Counted from the stretch's first letter, positions 1-7,040 are shown. The stretch: 11,720 bases of DNA from an uncultured Neisseria sp. (GCA_947097615.1 CAMURX010000038.1:1-11720), one strand, 5' to 3'. Made by a program: numbers and translations. Notes: a model not told the origin generated them from the sequence alone.

Positions 1-62
1 GCTGCCAACATTTATCTGGCTGCTACGGTTTTAAGGCTGGCTTGAATGTCAACACACCCTAG
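1..62 (+). mobile_element. Right end of a possible IS5-family insertion sequence (partial)
   Basis: Frame 1 from the window edge reads AANIYLAATVLRLA followed by a TGA at 43-45. This short hydrophobic tail resembles the C-terminus of IS5-type DDE transposases, judged from memory only. The stop is followed at once by TGTCAACACACCC and then CTAG at 59-62; a terminal repeat running up to a CTAG/YTAR-type target is what IS5-family elements leave. The other end lies outside the window, so neither the inverted repeat nor a target duplication can be confirmed. It could instead be the end of an unrelated gene. Confidence 0.35.
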
Positions 63-112
63 TGATGAGTAGCACCTTTTTTGTCCTATATGCCCAAACG
101 GCGGCCGGAAAT

Positions 113-553
113 CTAAGCCTCCGTTCCCCGTTGCAAAAACCATTCGCCGAACGGCCATTCGACGCTGTCGAGCAGGTTTTTGGTGATGAGGCCGAGTTCG
201 GTGTCGCCTTCGATTTGCAGTTTGCGGTTGAAAAACAGGGTGTCGGGGTCTTCTTCGCGCAGCATCATGCGCATGAAGTCGATGCCGTTGGCGGCCAGGC
301 GCAGGTCGGGTGTGCCGTCGAAGCCGTCGGCGGTGAATTTTTCGCCGTTGGCGCTGAAACGGACTTTCACGCCTGCGTCAAGCACGTCGATTTCGAATTT
401 GCGCCCGTCAAACAGGCTCATGTCGGCGGGCAGCAGCCCTTTTTTCAGCATGATGTTGAGGGTGGCGACAAGGGCGAAGCGCGGCGGGGCGGCGGGCAGG
501 ACGCCGCCGATTTTTCCCGCCCACGCGGGCAGGGTGATGTCAGGCAACGGCAT
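113..553 (-). CDS. ubiT: Ubiquinone anaerobic biosynthesis accessory factor UbiT (SCP2 domain)
   Basis: The 146-residue protein is a small SCP2-fold lipid-binding protein; the domain covers roughly residues 30-130, with the characteristic block [20 protein letters not shown] near residues 104-123. UbiT is the lipid-binding partner of the oxygen-independent ubiquinone pathway and is thought to hold polyprenylated quinone intermediates for UbiU-UbiV. It is somewhat shorter than the E. coli protein (about 174 residues). The ATG at 553 has a strong GGGAGG ribosome site six bases upstream. The gene overlaps the end of ubiV by 14 bases, which suggests translational coupling. It is the last gene of the ubiUVT operon, and IS-like sequence begins about 50 bases past its TAG. 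The identification rests on both domain and operon context. Confidence 0.88.
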   Translation of the reverse strand: MPLPDITLPAWAGKIGGVLPAAPPRFALVATLNIMLKKGLLPADMSLFDGRKFEIDVLDAGVKVRFSANGEKFTADGFDGTPDLRLAANGIDFMRMMLREEDPDTLFFNRKLQIEGDTELGLITKNLLDSVEWPFGEWFLQRGTEA

Positions 554-1472
554 GGTTTTCCTCCCTGATGCTCTGTACGGCGGCGATACCGGCCTGGCCG
601 CGCCAGTAGCCGTCGACCAGTGTGCCGGTAGACAGGGCGTCGAGTTCTTTCATGGCGTCGGCCAGGTCGGTTTGGCCGTCGAGCACGTCGCGGTGCAGGC
701 GGATGATGTCGGCCATGCCGTGCATCTGCGGCGACAGGCGCAGGATGTTGATGCCGATTTTCTGCAAATCGCGGTGGTGCGGCAGCAGGTTTTGGCAGCC
801 GTAGGACATGGTTTGAATGCCGTTGATGGTGAGGAAGGGCTGGCCTTCGCGGGTGTTCATGGTCATGCCGTGTTCGTAGTCGAGGCAGCGGAATTCGCAG
901 CTGTCTTTGTTGAGGTTGTAATGGCGGGCGGTAAAGCAGCGCGAGGAGTAGGCAAGCGGCATTTTGCCCCAAGCGAAGAGTTCGGTTTCGAGGCCGTCTG
1001 AAACGGCGGCGGCGGCCACGGCGGCGACTTTGTCGCGGTTCAATTCGGGCTGGGGTATCCAGCGGAAGGCGCCGAGACTTTTAAAAAGGCGTAGGGTGCT
1101 TTCGTTGTAGATGTTGAGGCTGGCGCCGGCAACGATCGGGATGCCGTGCTCGCGCGCGAGTTTGACCGCGCCCATGTCGTTGGCTTCGACTTTGAATTTG
1201 TCCTGGCCGGTGATTTTGCGCAGGCGTTTGAGGTCGGATTCGCTTTCGAGCAGCACCTGCGAGGAGAGAATGACTTCTTTGCCGCTGTCGGCCAGGTCTT
1301 CGGCCAGGCCGTACCAGTCGGCAAAACGCATTTTCTGGCGGCGCGAGCAGACGACTTCGCCGAGATAGACGGTGTCGATCGGGGCGTCGAGCAGGCCGGC
1401 GTAAAATTCGAGCAGGGCTTCTTTCTGCCAGAAAAAAAGGATGGGGCCGAGGGAGAGTTTCATCGGGTTCAT
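540..1472 (-). CDS. ubiV: O2-independent ubiquinone hydroxylation protein UbiV (U32 family)
   Basis: UbiV pairs with UbiU to hydroxylate ubiquinone precursors without O2, using prephenate as the oxygen donor in E. coli. This 310-residue U32-family protein has Cys42, Cys179, Cys192 and Cys196. The spacing of the last three is the same as in the E. coli [4Fe-4S] ligands (C180, C193, C197, from memory), and Cys42 matches the N-terminal ligand. The open frame extends upstream to 1562, but the start at 1472 ([10 protein letters not shown]) was chosen because AAGGA lies about nine bases before it and the extra 30 residues would run back into ubiU. It begins 14 bases after the ubiU stop and ends inside the ubiT start. 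A perfect DUS (991-1002) is coded within it, giving V-S-D-G-L-E in the protein. Confidence 0.92.
   Translation of the reverse strand: MNPMKLSLGPILFFWQKEALLEFYAGLLDAPIDTVYLGEVVCSRRQKMRFADWYGLAEDLADSGKEVILSSQVLLESESDLKRLRKITGQDKFKVEANDMGAVKLAREHGIPIVAGASLNIYNESTLRLFKSLGAFRWIPQPELNRDKVAAVAAAAVSDGLETELFAWGKMPLAYSSRCFTARHYNLNKDSCEFRCLDYEHGMTMNTREGQPFLTINGIQTMSYGCQNLLPHHRDLQKIGINILRLSPQMHGMADIIRLHRDVLDGQTDLADAMKELDALSTGTLVDGYWRGQAGIAAVQSIREENHAVA
991..1002 (+). repeat. DNA uptake sequence (AG-DUS) inside ubiV
   Basis: Perfect AGGCCGTCTGAA on the plus strand. It lies in the coding sequence of ubiV and is read there from the complementary strand as S-D-G-L-E in a hydrophilic stretch near residue 160. 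Confidence 0.9.
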
Positions 1473-1486
1473 CGTTGTCTGTTCCT

Positions 1487-2494
1487 TTATTTCCACGGGC
1501 GGCTGTATGCGCCGAGGGTGGTTTGGTGGCCTTCGGACACTTTGCTTAACGCGCTGTCCCACGCGGGGTTGATTCTGAAACGGGCGGGATCGGCAGCGGC
1601 GGCATCGAGCGCCTGACGCAGGGATTTGGTAACTTGCGCGGTGTACATCGGGCTGCGCTGGCGGCCTTCGATTTTCACGGCGGCCACGCCGATTTTGATG
1701 ATTTCGGGCAGCATTTCCAGAATATTGAGGCTGGTCGGCTCTTCCAGCGCATAGTAGGTTTCGTCGTTCACTTCAAAACGGCCTTTGCACAGCGTGGGGT
1801 AGCCTGCCGGTTCGTTCGGGTTGTAGCGGTCGATCAGGATGCGGTTGAGGCGAACGTCCATGCGGTCGGGCAGCTGCTCCCAGCGCACGGCTTTGGCGGG
1901 CGAACACACGCCCTGCATATTCGGCGACTCGCCCGTGGCGTAGCTCGACAAAATGCAGCGGCCTTCCACCATGACGCACAGGCTGCCGAAGCCGAATACT
2001 TCGATTTCGACGTCGGTGTGGTCAATAACGTGTTTCACCTGGTCGATGGTCAGCACGCGCGGCAGCACGACGCGGCGCACGTTGAACAAATCCTTCATCA
2101 GGTTGATGGCTTCGTAGTTGGTGGCCGAACCCTGCACCGACATGTGCAGGCGCAGGTCAGGATAACGGTTGGCGGCATAGGCCATCACGGCGGGATCAGC
2201 GACAATCACCGCGTCCGCACCGAGCAAAACCGCCGTGTCCACCGCCGCCTGCCAGCGCTCCACCTGCCCCGCCTGGGCGAAGGTGTTGATGGCCATCAGC
2301 ACCTGCCGTCCGCGCGCGTGGGCGTATTCCACCCCCTCGCGCGCCGATTTCATGTCGAAATTCAGGCCGGGGAAATTGCGCGCGTTGGTCGCGTCTTTCA
2401 GCCCCATGTAAACCGCGTCCGCACCGTTGTCCACCGCCGTTTTCATGGCGGGCAGATTGCCGGCGGGGCAAACCAGCTCGGGAATTTTTCTCAT
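1487..2494 (-). CDS. ubiU: O2-independent ubiquinone hydroxylation protein UbiU (U32 family)
   Basis: This 335-residue U32-family protein is the partner of UbiV in anaerobic ubiquinone hydroxylation. Cysteines 173, 180, 197 and 236 have exactly the spacing (7, 17, 39) of the four [4Fe-4S] ligands of E. coli UbiU (C169, C176, C193, C232, from memory). The N-terminus [20 protein letters not shown] and the KIEGRQRSP block near residue 275 are typical of the family. The open frame starts at 2527, but the ATG at 2494 was chosen because AAGGAA sits six bases before it and homologues begin at [12 protein letters not shown]. It is the first gene of ubiUVT. A perfect 8-base inverted repeat lies about 50 bases upstream. 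No clear FNR box (TTGAT-N4-ATCAA) is visible, although E. coli ubiUVT is anaerobically controlled. Confidence 0.93.
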   Translation of the reverse strand: MRKIPELVCPAGNLPAMKTAVDNGADAVYMGLKDATNARNFPGLNFDMKSAREGVEYAHARGRQVLMAINTFAQAGQVERWQAAVDTAVLLGADAVIVADPAVMAYAANRYPDLRLHMSVQGSATNYEAINLMKDLFNVRRVVLPRVLTIDQVKHVIDHTDVEIEVFGFGSLCVMVEGRCILSSYATGESPNMQGVCSPAKAVRWEQLPDRMDVRLNRILIDRYNPNEPAGYPTLCKGRFEVNDETYYALEEPTSLNILEMLPEIIKIGVAAVKIEGRQRSPMYTAQVTKSLRQALDAAAADPARFRINPAWDSALSKVSEGHQTTLGAYSRPWK

Positions 2495-2544
2495 ACCGTG
2501 TTCCTTGTAAAAACCAATGTCAGCCAAAGAAAAGCGGCAGGAAT

Positions 2545-2566
2545 TTTGTTAAAATCGCTTAACAAA
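2545..2566. promoter_or_regulatory. Perfect inverted repeat upstream of ubiU (possible operator)
   Basis: TTTGTTAA at 2545-2552 and TTAACAAA at 2559-2566 are perfect 8-base inverted arms around a 6-base spacer. The site is 51-72 bases upstream of the ubiU start, where a regulator could act. It is AT-rich and lacks a U-tract context typical of a terminator for a nearby gene. It does not fit the FNR consensus and I cannot name the regulator. Confidence 0.4.
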
Positions 2567-2680
2567 TCTGCCGTGAAAACCTTTATCACAAGCAAATGCA
2601 CAAAATTTCATCATTTGCTGATTAATTTATTTATCGCGTTTATTTATTTTTACAATATTTACCGCACTTGGCAAGCGCAA

Positions 2681-2709
2681 AGGCCGTCTGAAAATCTTTC
2701 AGACGGCCT
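2681..2709. terminator. Inverted DUS pair hairpin
   Basis: AGGCCGTCTGAAA (2681-2693) and TTTCAGACGGCCT (2697-2709) form a perfect 13-bp stem with a 3-base loop. In Neisseria such pairs act both as uptake signals and as intrinsic terminators. The position is odd because the flanking genes diverge. If the mutT promoter is upstream in the AT-rich tract, the hairpin lies in the mutT leader. Confidence 0.65.
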
Positions 2710-2795
2710 CCAACACAGCAAACCAAAGCCGAAAATCTGCAAAAAACTCCGCAGATACAGACGGATAAACCCATGTTCAAACACAAGGACCAACC

Positions 2796-3596
2796 ATGAG
2801 CGCAACAGACACCCGCCCCCTGCTCGAAGTTGCCGCCGGCATCGTTTTCAACGAAAACGGCGAATTCCTCCTCTCCTCCCGCCCCGCAGGCAAACCTTAC
2901 GCGGGCTACTGGGAATTTGCCGGCGGCAAGGTCGAAGCGGGCGAGAGCGCGGCGGATGCGCTCAAACGCGAGTTTGCCGAAGAGCTGGGCATAGACATCT
3001 GCCGCGCCCTGCCCTGGCTGGTGAAAATCCATTCCTACGAACACGCCCGCGTGCGTCTGCACTTTTTCCGCGTGCCCGCCGCAGGCTGGACGGGACAGTT
3101 GCAGGCCAGGGAAGGGCAGAGCTGGGCGTGGCAGCAGGCGGGCGCTTTTACCGTGTCGCCCATGCTGCCTGCCAACGGCGCACTGCTCAAAGCCCTGTCC
3201 GTGCCCACCGCGCTGACAGGCCGTCTGAAAGACGGGTTTTACGGCGCAAACGCCGCAGGCACATACCGCGCCGTGCCGCCAACCCGTGCGGCGGCAGACG
3301 ACAAAAACCTGCTGCTGACCGCCGCCGGATACCTTTCAGACGGCCGCCCGAGCGCTGCCGAAAGCCTGTGGATTGCCGTAGGAAACGCGCGGGAATTTGC
3401 CGAAGTCCGCGATGCGGCCGACGTGATCGTCTGGCGCGTCGGCACGCACGCCGACGCTCAAGCCGTGCTCGACACCCTGCGCTCAGGCACGCCCGTACCG
3501 CTGGCTGTCAGCGCCGACGCGGACACGGCGGCGCAATACGGCGCAGACTGGCTGGCGGCGGGGGCGCAGGCGGTGGCCGCAGAGGAGCGGCCGTAG
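2796..3596 (+). CDS. mutT: MutT-type Nudix hydrolase with C-terminal extension
   Basis: Residues 1-130 are a MutT-like Nudix domain with a complete Nudix box, G44-x5-E50-x7-R58-E59-F-A-E62-E63-L-G65-I66. MutT-type enzymes hydrolyse 8-oxo-dGTP to the monophosphate and prevent A:T to C:G transversions. MutT itself is about 129 residues; this protein has 266. In several proteobacteria MutT is fused to a thiamine-phosphate-synthase-like (TenI/ThiE) domain. The C-terminal half here is short for that barrel, but its tail (ADTAAQYGADWLAAGAQAV) could be a decayed remnant; this is inference. DUS sequences are coded at residues 141-145 and 180-184, flanking the junction. The ATG at 2796 has AAGGA six bases upstream. 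A DUS hairpin follows the stop codon. The exact substrate is not proven by sequence. Confidence 0.85.
   Translation: MSATDTRPLLEVAAGIVFNENGEFLLSSRPAGKPYAGYWEFAGGKVEAGESAADALKREFAEELGIDICRALPWLVKIHSYEHARVRLHFFRVPAAGWTGQLQAREGQSWAWQQAGAFTVSPMLPANGALLKALSVPTALTGRLKDGFYGANAAGTYRAVPPTRAAADDKNLLLTAAGYLSDGRPSAAESLWIAVGNAREFAEVRDAADVIVWRVGTHADAQAVLDTLRSGTPVPLAVSADADTAAQYGADWLAAGAQAVAAEERP
3218..3346. repeat. Two inverted DUS copies inside mutT
   Basis: AGGCCGTCTGAA at 3218-3229 is a perfect plus-strand copy. TTCAGACGGCCG at 3335-3346 is the opposite orientation with one mismatch. Both are in frame within mutT and bracket about 35 codons at the boundary between the Nudix domain and the C-terminal extension. 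Confidence 0.8.
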
Positions 3597-3612
3597 CGGC
3601 ATTGAAAACAAA

Positions 3613-3641
3613 AGGCCGTCTGAAAGCGTTTCAGACGGCCT
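3613..3641. terminator. Inverted DUS pair terminator between convergent genes
   Basis: AGGCCGTCTGAAA (3613-3625), loop GCG, and TTTCAGACGGCCT (3629-3641) form a 13-bp stem. It lies between the convergent mutT and oxidoreductase genes. Read on the minus strand it is followed by TTTTGTTTTC, so it best suits the oxidoreductase transcript, but it can serve both. Confidence 0.8.
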
Positions 3642-3675
3642 CTGCCTATGGTTGCACCTTATCGGATCTTTGTTT

Positions 3676-4230
3676 TCAAACGGCCTTTTTGTCCAGTTCA
3701 GTCAACAGCGACACCAAATCCCCCGCGCAGCTTTGCGCTTTGGCCGCCACCTGCTCGGGCGTATACAGCGCGGGGGACGTGCCGTGGAAATAAAAGGGGT
3801 CGATGTAGTTCATCTGCGCGTAGTAGGCGGTTTGTTCGATGTTTTTGCACAACTCGCCGACACGAAAATGGGCGAGGCCGTCGGCGCGGTAGTCTTCTTC
3901 GGGCGAGCCGATGGTGATACTCGGCACGAAGTGGCGGCCTTTGAGTTGGTCGCCGCCTGTGCCATAGGCAAAGCCGTAGGTAAACACGCTGTCGAAGTAT
4001 TGTTTCAAAATCGCGGGCATGTTGTACCAGTACATCGGGTATTGGAAAACAACGGTTTGATGGCGCGTCAAAGCCTGCTGCTCGGCTGCGGCGTCGATGC
4101 AAAAATCGGGATAGAGCGCAGCGATGTCGCGGATTTCGTCGCCGGGACGCGCAGCTTTAAGATGCTCGATAACGGCCTTGTTGGCGACGGATTTTTGAAA
4201 ATCGGGATGGGCTAAAATAACGAGTGCCAC
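3676..4230 (-). CDS. Flavodoxin-fold NAD(P)H:quinone oxidoreductase
   Basis: The 184-residue protein belongs to the Flavodoxin_2 family (MdaB/KefF/NQO1-like), which uses FAD or FMN to reduce quinones with two electrons and so avoids semiquinone radicals. Visible features are the N-terminal beta strand and phosphate-binding loop VILAHPDFQKSVANK (residues 4-18) and the family motif FQYPMYWYNMPAILKQYFD (62-80), followed by the FAYGTGG loop. No signal peptide or membrane segment is seen, so it is cytoplasmic. The start is GTG at 4230, with AGGA seven bases upstream. It diverges from an HxlR regulator gene, an arrangement known for the quinone-responsive YodB/QorR-type regulators, which supports a role in quinone or electrophile stress. 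KefF-like potassium-efflux accessory function is less likely because no kefC is nearby. Confidence 0.85.
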   Translation of the reverse strand: MALVILAHPDFQKSVANKAVIEHLKAARPGDEIRDIAALYPDFCIDAAAEQQALTRHQTVVFQYPMYWYNMPAILKQYFDSVFTYGFAYGTGGDQLKGRHFVPSITIGSPEEDYRADGLAHFRVGELCKNIEQTAYYAQMNYIDPFYFHGTSPALYTPEQVAAKAQSCAGDLVSLLTELDKKAV

Positions 4231-4296
4231 GGTTTGTCCTGTCGGTTTGCGTTGGAAACGGCGCGGATTGTAGGCGGCGGCCGCAGTCGGTTCAAT

Positions 4297-4316
4297 AACT
4301 ATCCTTTTGTATAGTT
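4297..4316. promoter_or_regulatory. Inverted-repeat operator candidate for the HxlR regulator
   Basis: AACTAT (4297-4302) and ATAGTT (4311-4316) are perfect inverted arms with an 8-base spacer. They lie between the divergent oxidoreductase and hxlR-type genes, ending 10 bases before the regulator start. HxlR-family dimers usually bind such AT-rich dyads and autoregulate. TATAGT (4310-4315) inside it resembles a -10 box but is very close to the start codon. Confidence 0.55.
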
Positions 4317-4325
4317 GGGAAAAAG

Positions 4326-4712
4326 ATGGAACAGATAAAAACGGAATGCAAAAGCGGCGCCTTCGGCTTCAACGGCAAAACCTATCCCTGCACGCTCAGC
4401 GTGACGATGGATTTGGTCGGCGGCAAATGGAAGGCCGTTATCCTCTACCACTTGCAGGACGGTGCCAAACGCTTCGGCGAGCTGCACGCGCATCTGCGCG
4501 ACGCCACCGAAGCCGTGTTGAGCCGCAGCCTGAAACAGCTCGAGCGCGACGGGCTGATATCGCGCCAAGTGTTCGGCAGCAGGCCGCCGCTGAAAACCGA
4601 ATACGCGCTCACGCCGTTCGGCGCAAGCTTCCTGCCCGTGCTCGCCGCGCTTACCGAATGGGGCAACCGCGCGGTGGTCGAGCGCGGCAGCTTTATCGGG
4701 GATGCGGAATAA
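4326..4712 (+). CDS. HxlR-family winged-helix transcriptional regulator
   Basis: The 128-residue protein has the HxlR/MarR-like winged-helix fold: the N-terminal CTLSVTMDLVGGKWKAVIL block (residues 22-40), FGEL (50-53), the recognition-helix region AVLSRSLKQLERDGLISRQV (63-82) and the wing ending YALTPFG (93-99). Cys22 lies where redox-sensing members such as YodB, HypR and QorR carry their reactive cysteine near the N-terminus; Cys8 is a second thiol. These regulators respond to quinones or electrophiles and control nearby reductases. The gene diverges from the quinone oxidoreductase, and an inverted repeat lies between them. The ATG has a modest GGGA ribosome site. Ligand and regulon are inferred. 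No obvious terminator follows the stop. Confidence 0.88.
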   Translation: MEQIKTECKSGAFGFNGKTYPCTLSVTMDLVGGKWKAVILYHLQDGAKRFGELHAHLRDATEAVLSRSLKQLERDGLISRQVFGSRPPLKTEYALTPFGASFLPVLAALTEWGNRAVVERGSFIGDAE

Positions 4713-4744
4713 GGCCGCCCTGCCCCACCGCTGCGGGTGCAAAG

Positions 4745-4756
4745 TTTGTATACAAA
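4745..4756. promoter_or_regulatory. TTTGTATACAAA palindrome
   Basis: This perfect 12-base palindrome lies 33 bases past the regulator stop and upstream of the transporter gene. It shares the octamer TTTGTATA with the inverted-repeat site at 4297-4316 (there at 4306-4313). It could be a second site for the same regulator; this is a suggestion from shared sequence only. Confidence 0.3.
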
Positions 4757-4816
4757 TTTCGGTCATTTTGCAGTGCAAGATATTTCATCATGCCGCGCGG
4801 CGTAAGCGATTAGAAT

Positions 4817-4899
4817 AAAGGCCGTTCCCGCCTTGGCGGGAATGACGTTTCTGAAAGCGCAGCTTCAACGAAGTTCAAACGCAGCTTTCAGACGGCCTC
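4817..4899 (+). repeat. Composite dRS3-like/DUS repeat, copy A
   Basis: The unit starts AAAGGCCGTTCCCGCC, has the dyad TTCCCGCC-TT-GGCGGGAA (4825-4842, matching the dRS3 pattern TTCCC-N8-GGGAA), continues GACGTTTCTGAAAGCGCAGC and ends with an inverted perfect DUS (TTCAGACGGCCT, 4887-4898). Its two ends, AGGCCGT and ACGGCCT, are complementary. A second direct copy (6468) and a shorter inverted copy (8602-8659) are in this window. Confidence 0.75.
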
Positions 4900-4929
4900 T
4901 TCCCGACAACCAACACACACTCCTCAAAC

Positions 4930-6468
4930 ATGGCTTCCTTCCTCGACAAATCGCGCACCGTCGCCCCCGCGGGTTTCAACCGCTGGCTGGTGCCGCCCGC
5001 CGCGCTGGCGGTTCACCTTTCCATCGGCCAGATTTACGCCTATTCCGTATTCAACGCACCGCTCACCAAAATCCTCGGCATCAGCGAATCCGCGCCCGGC
5101 GACTGGTCGCTGGCCACCGTCGGCTGGGTGTTCAGCATCGCGCTGGCGGTGCTGGGCGCGTCGGCCGCGCTGTTCGGCACCTGGATGGAGCGCGTCGGCC
5201 CGCGCAAGGCGATGTTTGTCGCCGCCATCTGCTTCGGGCTGGGCTTTCTCGTTTCCGCCCTCGGCGTGCGCGAACACAATCTGTGGCTGCTCTATCTGGG
5301 CAACGGCGTGCTCGGCGGCGTGGGGCTCGGATTGGGCTACATCGGCCCGGTTTCGACGCTGATGAAATGGTTTCCCGACAAGCCGGGCATGGCGACGGGG
5401 CTGGCGATTATGGGCTTCGGCGGCGGAGCGATGCTGGCCTCGCCGCTTTCGGTAGCGCTGATGGACTTTTTCAAAACGCCCTCGTCCGTCGGCGTGGCGG
5501 AGACTTTTCTCGTACTCGGCGCGTTTTATTTCGTGTTTATGATGTTCGGTGTGTTCGCTATCCGCGTGCCCGCGCCCGACTGGAAACCGGCGGGTTTTGT
5601 GCCCAAAGCGGCGAAAAAGCTGGTGAGCGCCAACCACGTTACCGCCGCGCAGGCAGTGAAAACGCCGCAGTTTTACCTGCTGTTTTGGATACTGTGCCTG
5701 AACGTCACCGCCGGCATCGGCGTGCTGGGGCAGGCTTCGGTGATGATTCAGGAAATGTTTTCCGTGCACTCCGTCGGCGAAGGCGCGGCGGTGGGTGCGG
5801 CGGCGGCGGCGGGCTTTGTCGGCCTGCTGAGCCTGTTCAATATGGGCGGACGCTTTTTCTGGTCGAGCATTTCCGACCGCCTCGGCCGCAAGCCCACCTA
5901 CAACCTGTTTTTCATCCTCGGCGCCCTGCTCTATTTCGCCATCCCCGCGCTGGGCGAAAGCGGCAGCAAAACGCTGTTCATCATCGGCTTCTGCATCATC
6001 ATTTCCATGTACGGCGGCGGCTTCGCGGCCATGCCCGTCTACATCAAAGACCTGTTCGGCACGCTGGAAGTGGGCGCGATACACGGGCGCGTGCTTCTGG
6101 CCTGGTCGACCGCCGCCGTGCTCGGCCCGGTGCTGGTGAACTACATCCGCCAAAGCCAGATCGACGGCGGCGTGCCGCCCGCGCAGGCATACAGCGTCAC
6201 CATGTACATCATGGCCGTCCTGCTGATTGCCGGACTTGTCTGCAACCTTCTCGTGCGGCCGGTTAACGAAAAACACCATGCCGACGGCAGCCGCTACCGC
6301 ATCCCGCACCAAGTGCCCGCCGAGAGTGCGTTTGAAGAAGCGGCGCAGGCGGCGGAGGAAATCGCCCACAGCGGCGGCGGCGTGAAGCTGCGCTGGCTGA
6401 TTGTCTGCGTGCCGCTGGCCTACGGCATCGTTATGACGGGCGTGAAAGTGGCCGGGCTGTTCGGCTGA
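4930..6468 (+). CDS. OFA-family MFS transporter (oxalate/formate antiporter-like)
   Basis: The 512-residue inner-membrane protein is an MFS carrier with about twelve transmembrane helices. MFS motif A appears twice, as GTWMERVGPRK (83-93) and near residues 307-321 (SDRLGRK), as expected for the two half-barrels. The overall match is to the OFA family, which includes OxlT and E. coli YhjX. The protein is longer than those, with a hydrophilic stretch at about 444-486 and an extra hydrophobic helix at about 488-506. The substrate cannot be read from the sequence: I do not see the TM11 lysine of oxalate-transporting OxlT, so oxalate is doubtful and another small carboxylate is possible. No clear ribosome site precedes the ATG. 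Direct copies of a composite repeat flank the gene, and a strong DUS hairpin follows it. Confidence 0.85.
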   Translation: MASFLDKSRTVAPAGFNRWLVPPAALAVHLSIGQIYAYSVFNAPLTKILGISESAPGDWSLATVGWVFSIALAVLGASAALFGTWMERVGPRKAMFVAAICFGLGFLVSALGVREHNLWLLYLGNGVLGGVGLGLGYIGPVSTLMKWFPDKPGMATGLAIMGFGGGAMLASPLSVALMDFFKTPSSVGVAETFLVLGAFYFVFMMFGVFAIRVPAPDWKPAGFVPKAAKKLVSANHVTAAQAVKTPQFYLLFWILCLNVTAGIGVLGQASVMIQEMFSVHSVGEGAAVGAAAAAGFVGLLSLFNMGGRFFWSSISDRLGRKPTYNLFFILGALLYFAIPALGESGSKTLFIIGFCIIISMYGGGFAAMPVYIKDLFGTLEVGAIHGRVLLAWSTAAVLGPVLVNYIRQSQIDGGVPPAQAYSVTMYIMAVLLIAGLVCNLLVRPVNEKHHADGSRYRIPHQVPAESAFEEAAQAAEEIAHSGGGVKLRWLIVCVPLAYGIVMTGVKVAGLFG

Positions 6469-6533
6469 GGCCGTTCCCGCCTTCGCGGGAAAGACGTTTC
6501 CGAAAGCGCAGCTCCAACGAAGTGAAAGCGCGG
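6468..6533 (+). repeat. Composite dRS3-like repeat, copy B
   Basis: Beginning at the last base of the transporter stop codon, AGGCCGTTCCCGCCTT and the following sequence match copy A (4819-4874) at 52 of the first 56 bases, in the same orientation. It has the dyad TTCCCGC-CTTC-GCGGGAA (6474-6491). It diverges from copy A after CAACGAAGT. A DUS hairpin begins 18 bases later. Confidence 0.75.
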
Positions 6534-6550
6534 ATTCGTCCCAAGCAGCA

Positions 6551-6594
6551 AAAGGCCGTCTGAAAACCCTTTTTAAGGTTTTCAGACGGCCTTT
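6551..6594. terminator. Inverted DUS pair terminator after the OFA transporter
   Basis: Perfect 18-bp arms, AAAGGCCGTCTGAAAACC (6551-6568) and GGTTTTCAGACGGCCTTT (6577-6594), surround an 8-base loop. It lies between the convergent transporter and ABC ATPase genes and has T-rich tails on both strands, so it probably stops transcription in both directions. Confidence 0.88.
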
Positions 6595-7040
6595 CTGCAT
6601 CTGCACCACTACGACGGCAAAGACAAAATCAGCTTCTGAAATACAGCCCGTGTTCGTCTTCGCAGCGGCGTATCGGCCAGCCGTACACAGCTTCGAGCAG
6701 TTCGGGGCGCATCACGGCGGCGGTATCGCCCGACTCGACAACTTTGCCTTTGTTCATCAATACGATATGGTCGGCATAACGGGCGGCGAGGTTGAGGTCG
6801 TGCAAGACCATGATGGAGGGCATGGCAGTTTTGTGCTGCGCCAGATGCTGCATCAGGCGGTGTTGGTGGCGGATGTCGAGGTGGTTGCACGGCTCGTCGA
6901 GCAGCAATACGGGCGCGTCCTGCAACAGGGCGCGGATGATGTTGGCGCGCTGCTGCTCGCCGCCGGAGAGACGGCCGATGCGTTTGTCGGCCAGCTCGGC
7001 CAAATCGAAATAATCCAAGAGCGCGGCGGCGGCTTCATTG

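Larger units (their letters stand above)
2495..2795. other. Divergent intergenic region between ubiU and mutT
   Basis: No gene is supported in these 301 bases. The middle (about 2575-2665) is strikingly AT-rich compared with the flanks and probably holds the divergent promoters. A TACAAT hexamer at 2651-2656 could be a plus-strand -10 for mutT, and TTGTAA (complement of 2650-2655) a minus-strand -35 for ubiU, but neither has a convincing partner. A DUS hairpin (2681-2709) lies between this region and mutT. A weak stem, ATCTGC...GCAGAT, lies around 2736-2757. Confidence 0.5.

Noticed and set aside
2575..2665. FNR box for ubiU
   Set aside because: I looked for TTGAT-N4-ATCAA and close variants on both strands. 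Nothing matched beyond a few bases.
1634..3793. A 719-codon plus-strand open frame across ubiU, the intergenic region and mutT
   Set aside because: It is antisense to ubiU and out of frame with mutT, and its protein changes character at each gene boundary. It is an artefact of high GC.
4924..6609. A 561-codon open frame on the minus strand opposite the OFA transporter
   Set aside because: Its composition is His/Ala/Gln/Arg-rich without domains, as expected from the antisense frame of a GC-rich gene, while the plus strand gives a clear membrane transporter.
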